Notes under the pieces: model-generated | Databases searched by the model: none | Told to the model about the DNA's origin: nothing | The model's input: the letters and a program-made list of their open reading frames with translations, nothing else | Position numbers and translations under genes: made by a program | Part shown: piece after piece, positions 1 through 7,612 of the stretch | How the letters are laid out: every line of letters starts with the position of its first letter | Position numbering within the stretch: the first letter of the stretch is position 1 | Assembly: GCA_009801015.1 (NCBI GenBank) | Contig: VHZZ01000526.1 | Span: forward strand, 85,036-108,377 | DNA from: Silene noctiflora | Taxonomy: Eukaryota; Streptophyta; Magnoliopsida; Caryophyllales; Caryophyllaceae | Length of the DNA stretch: 23,342 nt | Direction: 5' to 3'

Positions 1-458
1 ACTAGTGTTTAGGGCATGCTAATCAACTTGCATATCGAGTCTAATTGAATGAGTAAGTCGATTAACGCTTGGTCTAGCTTGGATTCGCATCGAGAGGCCG
101 AGTCTTGTGCTTGTTTCGCCAGAGTCGACCCCAATTCCTTGTCCATTTCCTCTCCCCTCTTGCTATATTGGTGAACCCGGATGTCCTATCCTTTCCGTTA
201 TCTAGTTTAATCGTAACTTATTTGTTTATTTGTCGGATTCCTTCCTTGTTTTAGTCATAGCTTATAGTTTATTTCCCTTGCTTGTTTTAGTTAATTGCAT
301 CTTAGATAATCGTATTCCTTTGCTATTGCTTAGATTGAACTAAACTAGAGGCAAACAATCGATTTGAGGTCCCATTCCCGTCCTTTGGGTTCGACCCTCG
401 CATACTACGACGATCACTCGTCCGCTTGCGAGGTTACAAATATAAAGCTCTCAACATC
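1..458 (+). repeat. Probable LTR-retrotransposon fragment (LTR 3' part, Ty3/gypsy-like)
   Basis: The stretch ending in TCTCAACA has the look of the 3' part of a plant LTR. It is a long T-rich tract, followed by a 'TTTGGGTTCGACCCTCGC' block and 'CTTGCGAGGTTACAAATATAAA' style sequence close to the end. Blocks like this (fresh 'gggttcgacc' then 'cttgcgagt.. aaat') recur in LTRs of Ty3/gypsy elements in eudicots. No coding domain of the element lies in the window and the left end is cut off by the window edge. It is a partial fossil; the family assignment rests on remembered style, not on a match. Confidence 0.35.
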
Positions 459-463
459 ATTTT

Positions 464-536
464 GGTGATCAAAGGATTTAGGGTGGGGGTAAGGTGATCA
501 AAGGATTTAGGGTGGGGGTAAGGTGATCAAAGGATT
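464..536 (+). repeat. 29-bp tandem repeat, about 2.5 copies
   Basis: A unit beginning GGTGATCAAAGGATTTAGGG starts at 464, 493 and 522, exactly 29 bp apart; the third copy diverges after about 15 bp. Each full unit contains TTTAGGG followed by a G-run. The motif GGTGATCAA recurs singly at about 725, and GGATTTAGGGTTTT at about 584, so the unit seems to have been drawn from local sequence. Confidence 0.8.
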
Positions 537-789
537 GTACAATGGGGGGACGGTGGGGGGTAAGGCGGCGGCAATTGATCAAGGATTTAGGGTTTTCTTT
601 TTAGGGGTTTTGTAGAGAGAGGGGAGATCTTTTATTTTTTAACGGGAGGCATTAAGCTGTAAAAAATTGATTGTCATATGTAAAAAATATTTATAAGAAC
701 AAAATGGCTTTAGGTTTTGCTTTTGGTGATCAAGGCATGATTTTTAGCTATATGAGCTTAATGAACAGAGATCTAATGCAACTTTAAAG
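537..789. other. Intergenic, G-rich then AT-rich, no gene seen
   Basis: The stretch starts with G-runs (540-570), includes a telo-box-like TTAGGGTTT near 588, and continues as AT-rich sequence. No coding pattern was recognised on either strand. Confidence 0.5.
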
Positions 790-1142
790 TAAATGACTAA
801 CACTTATGCAACATCATTTTGAACTATGAGGTCTAGCAAGAAACTCATGTAAGTTAAAGTTCAAGTTCGCCCCCCTCAATCTCAAAATTTATCGAAAAAT
901 GTTACCTTGATGAGTAAAACAGAGGTATCATAGATAATTGGTCTCACGTAGATGTTTATGTGCTTTGTATTGTAATGATACTATGTTACGTTTTAGTACA
1001 AATAACCAAAAGTATGGTTCGAATTATGTTCGATAAGAAATTTAAATTTTGAGATTGAGGGGACAAACGTGAACTTTAGCTTACATGAGTTTCTTGCTTA
1101 GACCTTATTGTCAAAATGATGTTGCATAAGTATAGTCATTTA
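790..1142. repeat. Inverted repeat with about 100-bp arms and a 151-bp loop
   Basis: The left arm 790-891 (starting TAAATGACTAACACTTATGC) is matched by the reverse complement of 1043-1142 over its whole length. Mismatches are scattered and there are one or two small indels. The arms include the shared blocks GCAACATCATTTTGA, GCAAGAAACTCATGTAAG and CCCCTCAATCTCAAAATTTA. A transcript of this region could fold into a long hairpin. No TIR or target duplication of a known transposon family could be assigned. Confidence 0.85.
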
Positions 1143-1290
1143 TCGAAAATGTGTTACATTAGTAAGTAAAACAAATGTATTATGGATAATCGGTCTCATT
1201 GAGCTTCCTCTTTGACTTTCGTATTGTACCGGTGTGGAGTCCCTTTCAAGAAGAAATAACCAAAAGTATGGTTCAAATTATTTTTAATAG
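891..1290 (+). repeat. Direct repeat interleaved with the inverted repeat
   Basis: The loop of the hairpin (about 891-1036) reappears in the same orientation directly after the right arm (about 1142-1290), displaced by about 251-254 bp. Shared blocks are ATCGAAAA-GTTAC, TAGTAAGTAAAAC / TGAGTAAAAC, GATAATNGGTCTCA and AATAACCAAAAGTATGGTTC. The order is arm, loop, inverted arm, loop again. Confidence 0.75.
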
Positions 1291-1794
1291 AGATCTAAGG
1301 TTTAAAAGAATAAAAGGAAACAGAAAAACAGAGTTGCACACATGTATGATGTATTATGTACCTTGTATTCTTGTATAGTGTTGTATTGCTTGTATGATTG
1401 TAGGAATTGTGAAAAAAAAAAAAAAAAGCGGTTTGACTTGCAATTAACAGCTCGGAGCCAATCAGCCAATGCGTCAACACAATCATAAACTACAACAAGT
1501 ACAATTTCAATATTGAACCATTTGAACTAACCTCTAGCCGTTGGATTCATAACTGAATCCTGAGGATTGCCATTCTATTTGATGTAGTTGTAAAGAAAAA
1601 ATCATCTTATTAAGATTTATGCCCTAAAAAGTAAAAGCCGTACTATTTAACTCTAATAACATTTAGTTTAATTTGAATTGATCTTATTAGATGTCGGAAA
1701 ATGTTAATTTGATCAAAAAAAAAATTACGCTAAATCTATATGAATATTATAAAGTTGAATGAATCTAATAACTACAAATTTTCTTTGGTGTTAC
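1291..1794. other. Intergenic AT-rich stretch with an A16 run
   Basis: No gene was recognised. An uninterrupted A16 run lies at 1412-1427 and an A10 run near 1717-1726. The first could be a retroposon tail, but no element body was recognised upstream of it. Confidence 0.4.
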
Positions 1795-2022
1795 AACTTA
1801 CAACAGTCGTTCACCCAGGCTTCGGTCTCCGACTACCCTGTCATCAGGTCACTAACTTCCCCGACCTACTGGCACTAGGCTAGTTCAACCCCCATACAAG
1901 GTCTTATGACTTTGTGGAGACCTTGTGTTTTTGGTAAATAGTCGCTCAGGCCTTCTCACATGGACCGCTTTTGTGAGGGGGCACCCCTCTTCTCATGAGT
2001 TACAGGCCTATTTTGCCGAGTT
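1795..2022 (-). pseudogene. rrn23: Nuclear copy of chloroplast 23S rRNA (NUPT fragment)
   Basis: Read on the minus strand this matches the chloroplast 23S rRNA region that runs from AACTCGGCAAAATAG past the GGGGTGCCCCCTCACAAA hairpin and the CCAAAAACACAAGGTC block to the GGTGACCTGATGACAGGG and GTGAACG region. On the plus strand this is seen as ACAAGGTCTTATGACTTTG, TTTTTGGTAAATAGTCGC, TGTGAGGGGGCACCCC and TATTTTGCCGAGTT. The chloroplast-type CCCCCTCACAAA block argues against the mitochondrial 26S gene and the nuclear 25S gene. Many differences from the plastid sequence as I remember it are C-to-T or G-to-A, as expected of an old methylated nuclear insertion. It is only about 230 bp and cannot be a working rRNA. 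Confidence 0.88.
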
Positions 2023-2216
2023 ATTGTCATCTTTATCTTCTGACCTATAGTCAATTTGATTTGACCTCCACAGTATTTTTTTTTATCGAGAATCATATAT
2101 GTGTTAGAAGTAAAAGTTATAAAAAACAAAAACAGAATAGATGTTTTTTTACTCTATTTCGAATGTGCAACCTAATATCCAACCTAACTCTATTTTAGCT
2201 CCTAATTAAAGCACTT

Positions 2217-2224
2217 TGGTAAAT
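2217..2224. repeat. Target site duplication, left copy (hAT element 2225-2737)
   Basis: TGGTAAAT here pairs with TGATAAAC at 2738-2745, six of eight bases identical. The length fits the 8-bp duplication of hAT elements; the differences suggest an old insertion. Confidence 0.55.
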
Positions 2225-2737
2225 TAGGGGTGGTCAAACATTACAGCTGACCATCTCTCCCATACTCGACCACCCTCCTATTGATTTTTGTCGCCCGTCC
2301 CGGTGGCCCGGGACGAACAATTCAACCCTGCCACCCTCCATCCACCCAAGCCTGCATCGACCTCCTCTAATTTGACATTATTTGACAGTAATGTTGAAAC
2401 GGTGATCCGGCCTGCCTAAACCCGTCCTCGACCCTCGATCCGGGCCGGTTCCAGGTCCACCTTCATCAGGCCCAACCCAATCCATGTTGACCCGCGCCAC
2501 CCTTGGCCGGTTCCGAGCCCGCCTAGCCAAGCCCGTCCAGTCCCCGATCCGGCCCGCACAGACCCGTCTCTCTACCAGGACCATGCCGGTTTCGGGTCCA
2601 CCTGCAACAAACCCAGCCCGACCCCTATTGACCCGCCTCTCCCCGACTGGTTCTAAGTCCACCTAACCAAGCCCATTCCCAGCTCCCGCCTCCGAGTCAG
2701 CTCGCCTCAACTCGAACCCGGCTCATGACCACCACTA
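2225..2737. mobile_element. Non-autonomous hAT element, GC-rich, old
   Basis: The left end TAGGGGTGGTCAAA and the inverted right end TAGTGGTGGTCATG agree at 12 of 14 positions and are typical of plant hAT termini. They are flanked by an imperfect 8-bp duplication. The interior is strongly C-rich on the plus strand, with many GACCCG, CCGGTT and AGCCCG motifs, and contains no transposase sequence. Clusters of short motifs just inside the termini are known transposase-binding regions in the Ac/hAT group; that the motifs here serve this role is inference. Confidence 0.65.
2445..2720. repeat. Roughly 140-bp doublet inside the hAT element
   Basis: C(C/T)GGTT anchors lie at 2445, 2507, 2586 and 2647, that is spacings of 62, 79 and 61 bp. 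Anchors one and three (and two and four) are followed by the most similar sequence: GGTCCACC then GCCC-ACCC then TTGACCCGC, and CGCCTA-CCAAGCCC. The arrangement is therefore two copies of a unit of about 140 bp, each made of two related halves. Confidence 0.7.
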
Positions 2738-2745
2738 TGATAAAC

Positions 2746-3284
2746 TACTCCACAAAATTTAGCACAAGACCTTCCAAGTGGAGTAGTATATAATACTCTA
2801 TATACTCGACGACCCCTAAATTACTCATAAACAAACACACAAAATGTAGGCAATAAAACGCAAGCCAACAATAAGTAATCAATGCATGAACAGAAGAAAG
2901 CAATTAATCCCGATCTTACTAATATCTTTCTCTCGATCGCTCTCTTAACCAATATTTTTTCCTTACTATCCATCATTTAATTTTTTTCTCTTAAAACGCA
3001 TTTAATTTTTGCATTCGTCTTCTTCCTCATCTCTTCCTTCTTAAACCTTCTACACTCTCATTTCATTTTATTTCATATTTTATCATTCATTATTTCAATA
3101 ATTCTCCTCCTTTTTTTGTTATTCTACATAATAATTAATATATAATTAACATGTAATTTTCTACTAAATTATCTCTTTTTAATTTTTTTTTCTCCCTCTC
3201 TCTTACTCTTTCAATTCAATTCAATACCTATCCAATCTTTAATTGTGAATTAAAGACACCCCTTTTCTTTCTCATCATCCCCTC
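2746..3284. other. Upstream region of the GIR-type gene, pyrimidine- and AT-rich
   Basis: No gene was recognised. From about 2930 on, the plus strand is rich in CT and TTT tracts (for example TCTTTCTCTCGATCGCTCTC), a usual look for plant upstream and 5'-UTR sequence. Confidence 0.5.
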
Positions 3285-3295
3285 TATATAATAAA
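3285..3295 (+). promoter_or_regulatory. TATA box of the GIR-type gene
   Basis: TATATAATAAA in a CCTC-flanked context lies about 165 bp before the 5'-UTR intron. It would place transcription start near 3315-3330. The match to the plant TATA consensus is good; the start itself cannot be seen. Confidence 0.6.
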
Positions 3296-3450
3296 CTTCA
3301 CATGAACTATCCCATGTCTCAAACTTTCTTACTATAATCCCATCATATAATTTCTCCTAACACAAATTTTTTCTTTTTTTTTTTTCATAAAAAAAAAAAA
3401 GAAGAAAAATTATCATCCTACATACTCTTCCTTAATTCCCATACCTACAA

Positions 3451-3645
3451 GTAAGTCATTTTTTAATATATTTTTTGAACTTTTTTTTAAGTGATTAATT
3501 ATTATTTTTTTTTTTAAAAAAATGGAGTATTTTTCTAATTTGTTAATTGCTAGGAAAAGAAGAAAATGATGATTTTTAAAAACTTTAAGATTTTTTTTTT
3601 TCGAGTATATGTATCTAATTTGTTAATTTGATTTGTTTTGCATAG
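3451..3645 (+). other. 5'-UTR intron of the GIR-type gene
   Basis: The donor CTACAA|GTAAGTC is close to ideal. A T-rich stretch ends in TTTTGCATAG|GGAG, 13 bp before the start codon. The 195-bp length and AT-rich composition are normal for plant introns. Introns just before the start codon are often linked with expression strength in plants. Confidence 0.65.
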
Positions 3646-3658
3646 GGAGTAAGAGAAA

Positions 3659-4069
3659 ATGTTTAGAAGGTACAACAAAAAGGGATCATCGTCAAGAATC
3701 ATTAACAATCAAAATGTTGATATGAAGTTAAATATTACATCCCCACCAATAGTGGAAAGGGTCCCACCAGCATCAGCGATGCCAGTGGGACCACATAGGA
3801 TGTCAACATCTTCATCAGAAGTGTCTCCTCCTAGATCATGTGTGTCATCCGAAGACAATCTCAAATACTCGAGTAGCCCCGAGACAACCTCAATGGTCTT
3901 GGTAGGGTGTCCAAGGTGTCTCATGTATGTCATGTTGTCCGAAGCCGATCCAAGATGTCCTAAGTGTAAGAGTACGGTCCTCCTCGACTTTCTCCACCAA
4001 GACGAGCACCGTCAGGATAATGATGGCAATGACAACGACGAAGACGAAGACGAAGACGATGATATGTAA
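3659..4069 (+). CDS. GIR1: GIR1/GIR2-like transcriptional repressor (GL2-interacting)
   Basis: The 136-residue protein belongs to the small plant family of Arabidopsis At5g06270 and At3g11600 (GIR1 and GIR2). As known from Arabidopsis, these bind the HD-ZIP factor GLABRA2 and recruit TOPLESS-type co-repressors through an EAR motif, restraining root-hair formation. The family signature is clear: a Ser/Pro-rich linker (about 43-75), then SMVLVGCPRCLMYVMLSE (78-95) and CPKCKSTVLLDFL (100-112). The two CxxC pairs (C84/C87, C100/C103) look like a zinc-binding pair, which is inference. The N-terminal EAR position (22-26) reads MKLNI instead of the usual LxLxL. Residues 120-135 form a run of Asp, Glu and Asn. 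The start is the first ATG after the 5'-UTR intron, and the coding region is a single exon as in relatives. GIR1 versus GIR2 orthology cannot be settled here. Confidence 0.9.
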   Translation: MFRRYNKKGSSSRIINNQNVDMKLNITSPPIVERVPPASAMPVGPHRMSTSSSEVSPPRSCVSSEDNLKYSSSPETTSMVLVGCPRCLMYVMLSEADPRCPKCKSTVLLDFLHQDEHRQDNDGNDNDEDEDEDDDM

Positions 4070-4539
4070 TCATCATGGCCGAACGTACAACTATTAGAGG
4101 GTCCTTTATAAATTGGTAGTTAGATTATTAAGGGGAAAAAAAACTCTATCTTAATTAGTTTTTTTTTTTTTTTTTTTTCAAATCGAAGTTTTAAATGTTT
4201 GGTTGCCCACAAGACGGGGAGGTTAAAAATTGGGAGGGTGTAACAAAAATTCCCGTCTTCTTTGCAACCAAATGGAATTTTAAATCTTGTTTTTTTATTT
4301 ATTTACGAGTATTATTAGAAGATTTTAGTAGGATTAGTTGTTTTTTCAATCTATCTTATGGAATTTTATTTAATTTAGTATTATTATTATTAGCTCAAAT
4401 GTCGTAATTACCGTTGGTTCTTATCATATATCTTCCTCCTAGTTACCCTTTGCATTTAATTTGGGATGAGTAAGCTTTGGTGATTCATACATTCGACTAT
4501 CGTACCCTGAATTTACGGGAGTTATTGAAGTATTTGGAT
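4070..4539. other. 3' flank of the GIR-type gene
   Basis: This holds the 3'-UTR and following AT-rich sequence. A long T run lies at about 4160-4178. No clear AATAAA-type signal and no other gene were recognised. Confidence 0.45.
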
Positions 4540-4775
4540 TAGACTTGGCAAATGGGACAATTGAATCAGGTTCGAGCCAGGTTAAGTTCACAAGAATTTG
4601 GAACATGTCAGATTGGGTAGGGTCATTTCGGATTCGGATCATTTTCGGATGGTTTGTTATCAAGTTATTTGAGGATAACAATCCGTGTTCAATAATAAAC
4701 ATTCAGGTAGGTTGAATAGGGTCGGGTTAATTTAGGTTTCGGGTTCTAAATTCGGGTGCAAGTCAGATTAATCGG
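4540..4775 (+). mobile_element. hAT-like end and CGGGT-rich fragment
   Basis: TAGACTTGGCAAATGGG at 4540 resembles the TAGACCTGGCAAAA terminus of the intact element at 7613-8954. It is followed by GGGTAGGGTC, GGATTCGGATCATTTTCGG, GTTATCAAGTTATTTGAGGATAA and GGGTCGGGTTAA. No matching opposite end was found, so this is a single-ended remnant. The interior resembles 9265-9400 and, inverted, 12108-12310. Confidence 0.45.
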
Positions 4776-5217
4776 GACAAATAATTAAGATAATATCATC
4801 ATTGTGGTGAAATGATTTGAAGTTTGCATGAAAGGAGGGTGACGTTGAAGAGTTAAAAAAGTCAATATAGGCTATTTATTTCCATATATTTTTTTGGTTG
4901 GGAAGTTTGATTACGTGGTGTAGTTAAGGAGTTTGTACAATAAGAAATACGTAGTAATCAAATTGTTAAAGTGTACAAGTAGTAGTTATGTGGTATTTAA
5001 TGATAACACATAAAAACAGTAACTAAATTTAATAGAAAGATGAAAATATTAGGACAATACACGTGATGCCTTATAAATGTCTAACTAATATGCGTAATGC
5101 TTGAATTAATTGTAAACGATTAACTAAAAATGACTTGCACTCTTCATCATGTATGGTGAGTTCGGTGAAAAATCAAAGCTAGAAATGGGCAGCATAGTTA
5201 GCTCCACAAACTTTGCA
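4776..5217. other. Intergenic AT-rich stretch, nothing recognised
   Basis: No coding, RNA or repeat signature was recognised on either strand. Confidence 0.4.
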
Positions 5218-5221
5218 AAAA

Positions 5222-5437
5222 GGGTTATTCTAACTTAATCAGAAGTCCCGGGTTTGAATCCTGAAAATGTAGCAGACTTGGGAATGTAAAAAACTTATGA
5301 GGGGAGCTTTACTACCACTTTTGTAATTACAAATAATGCGGGTTGATCTAATTTAATAAGAAGTTTTGGGATTGAGTCTTGAAAATTGAGCAGACTCGGC
5401 AGTATTCAATTTTTTTTTTTTTTTTTTTTTTTTTTGG
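5222..5437 (+). repeat. SINE-like dimer with B-box-like motifs and T tail
   Basis: Two related units start at 5222 and 5340 (118 bp apart). They share GGGTT-AT-CTAA-TTAAT-AGAAGT, a B-box-like motif (GGTTTGAATCC at 5251-5261, decayed to GGATTGAGTCT at 5369-5379) and GAAAAT-GAGCAGACT-GG. A pure T tract follows at about 5410-5435. A tRNA-like internal promoter and a homopolymer end are features of plant SINEs; some plant families end in T. No certain A box or target duplication was seen. Confidence 0.45.
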
Positions 5438-5607
5438 CTGACAACTATAAAGAAAGGTTAAGCACTAAACTACCTACACATGGACCTTGCTTTGTGCAAG
5501 GTCATGTGCCTCCCTATTTTAAAGCCTATGAATATAACTAAAATATAAGCAATGAAAATCATGAAACATCTTAAATAAATCAGCCAGAAGCCCTTTGATG
5601 AGGTGAT

Positions 5608-7014
5608 GTTCACAAATAGGATTATACATCCAGTTGTATATAAGCATTGTACACCCAAGGTATAAAAATCTGAACTTATATGTATTTTTTCTGAGCTAAT
5701 ACAAAGTTCATATTTTTAATGTGTAAATGGGTGAGATCAGATACTTTCTAATAAAGCTCATATTCTTTAACATAAAGCTCAAATACTTTATTACAAAGCT
5801 CAGATTCTACACCGTACAACTGGTTGTATAGTCCATGAATTGGGTGATGTTCAAGCTCAACTCTTGCAATTTGAGCCAGCAAATGGAGGCAATCAGACGA
5901 GACTTCCAAGTGAAGGATTCTCCTTTCACGGGCCCAAAGAATGTTAAAGCTTATGAGGAAAGCTTTATCACTTTGTTGTTTTACCTCCTCAAATCCATAC
6001 TAAACGAAATGGCATACATAAAAAAAAAAGATACAGGTAGTTTCTTTCCTTCCTCGTATACAATAGCATTGTACATCCAAGGTTATTTTAGTCCTTTTTA
6101 AATTACTTTTGCAAAAAAAAAAATTAACGTAATCGAATTTTCAATCAAATCCCCCTTCTCTCTATGACTCCTTCCATATCTTTCTAACTCATCTCCATCT
6201 TCCTCCATTATCAAGTTAATAAATCAACTTCTCCCTTAAATTATTATAATTAATTGACTATGCAAAAGAAATCATATGACGTGACTCGTGTGATCTTTTT
6301 TAAGGAATTGTTTTATCCAAAATTTCTAATGCATGAAAATAGTTGAAACTCATATTATTTTTGTATTAGCTCGTATTTTTTTTACATTAGCTCGTATTCT
6401 TATCTTAACAGCTCGTATTTTTATGTGCTCGTATTTTAAAGCTTGTGATCCTTCTAAGCTCATATTCTTTTTACATTAGTTCTTATTCTTATCTTAATAG
6501 CTCGTATTCTTATGTGTTCATGTTTTTAATTTCGTGATCCTTTTAAGCTCGTATTTTTTTTTATATTAGCTCATACTCTTATCTTAATAGCTCGTATTCT
6601 CATGTACTCGTATTTTTTAGCTCGTATTCTTTTAATAATAGCTCGTATGATTGATGTAGAAATTTACCTCAAAGTATTATTAAATGCATTTTTCCTTCTT
6701 GATAATGATATAAATTGCTTCTCTTTCCCCAAAATATTGTTAAATGCGTTTTTCCCCTTGATGATGATGTCAAATGCTTCCGTTTCACCATTTTTAGAAT
6801 CAAAATTAGGGAGAAGGGAGGTTTGTCGATTATCATTTACGAGAAATTTAAAGAAGGGAAAGAGGAGAGTTTGTCGACTAAAGAGATCGGAATTAGGGAA
6901 AAAGGAGATGTGTAGTTTATTTTTATTTTTATTGGGTTTTAGATGGTTTCATACACAATATATGGGTCTGTTGTATAATGCTACTATAGAACAGAGTGTA
7001 GGATCCTATTTGTG
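5608..7014. mobile_element. Inverted-repeat DNA element (MULE-like or foldback)
   Basis: Sequence starting CACAAATAGGAT at 5608 matches the reverse complement of sequence ending ATCCTATTTGTG at about 7014 over about 50 bp, including GTTnTATA--AGCATT-TACA. A second copy of the inner end motif, GCATTGTACATCCAAGG, lies at about 6067. The interior holds AGCTC-type repeats on both sides. No transposase was recognised and no target duplication is visible, so family and exact ends are uncertain. Element-internal sequence 5835-6101 is open for 88 codons but matches nothing I know. Confidence 0.4.
6368..6634 (+). repeat. 89-bp higher-order repeat of AGCTCGTATTCTT units
   Basis: Three units begin at 6368, 6457 and 6546, exactly 89 bp apart. 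Each contains several short AGCTC(G/A)TATT(C/T)TT motifs, TATCTTAA-AGCTCGTATT and, in the first two, CGTGATCCTT or TTGTGATCCTT. Related AAAGCTCATATTCTT motifs occur at about 5754-5805 on the other side of the element. Confidence 0.8.
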
Positions 7015-7110
7015 ATATACAGTTACAATTAAGGTAGAAAGGGGACTATTACTTGATTTTAACCTTGCATTTTAATGCCTTATAGTCCCCAATACTTTTC
7101 GTCTGTATTA

Positions 7111-7236
7111 TTAGGTTAATGTGTTGTCAATCATAAGTGTTTTTGTCATAATCGTATTTAATTTGCCATTTTATTAGGTTAAAGTTTCGTCAATCATAAG
7201 TGTCTCTGTTATAATCATATTTAAGGTGCCATTTTA
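7111..7236 (+). repeat. 63-bp tandem duplication
   Basis: TTAGGTTAA-GT--TCGTCAATCATAAGTGT begins at 7111 and again at 7174. The second copy differs by scattered substitutions and ends at GCCATTTTA like the first. Nothing coding was recognised in it. Confidence 0.8.
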
Positions 7237-7315
7237 TAGGCTTTGTGTAAAGAGTAATATTTTAAGCTGAAAATTGTGAGATGACAAAGTTCATGATCAA
7301 ACGACTTGTACATTG

Positions 7316-7604
7316 ATGATAGCTTTGGAACGTCAAATACCTCATCTTATTATTCAAACATATTCGAAGGTTATTATTAGTTTCATGGAGTTCGAGCTTA
7401 ATGTCCCGACGGCTCACATACACTTGATCAAAATTTGCCAATCTTTCATTAGGGACTTCCCATGGACGGTGGAGATGCGTATCCAGAGGCGAATAAGTGT
7501 GCAGATTGGCTTGCGAATATGGGGGTGACTCAAAATTGGTTCGTTTTGATTTCTCAAACGTGCCATCACACTTATTCAAACTAGCGCAACAACATGTTGG
7601 AGGT
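7316..7604 (+). mobile_element. LINE fragment: RNase H region, interrupted by hAT
   Basis: Translation shows the RNase H domain that ends many plant L1-type LINE proteins: ALERQIPHLIIQTYSKVIIS, then IKICQSFIRDFPWTVEM, and after a one-base frame change YPEANKCADWLANMGVTQNW. The last part matches the conserved (Y)REAN-CAD-LAN-G motif, and QTYSK stands where an acidic 'ESDS' is usual. The 5' part of the LINE is missing. The fragment continues at 8963-9098 beyond the inserted hAT element. Confidence 0.75.
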
Positions 7605-7612
7605 GTTGCATG
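7605..7612. repeat. 8-bp target site duplication, left copy (GTTGCATG)
   Basis: Identical to 8955-8962. The length and perfect identity, next to inverted TAGACCTGGCAAAA ends, mark a hAT insertion. Confidence 0.95.

Noticed and set aside
2378-2666. Overlapping open frames on both strands in GC-rich DNA
   Set aside because: Stop codons are rare in this composition; the region is the interior of a hAT element.
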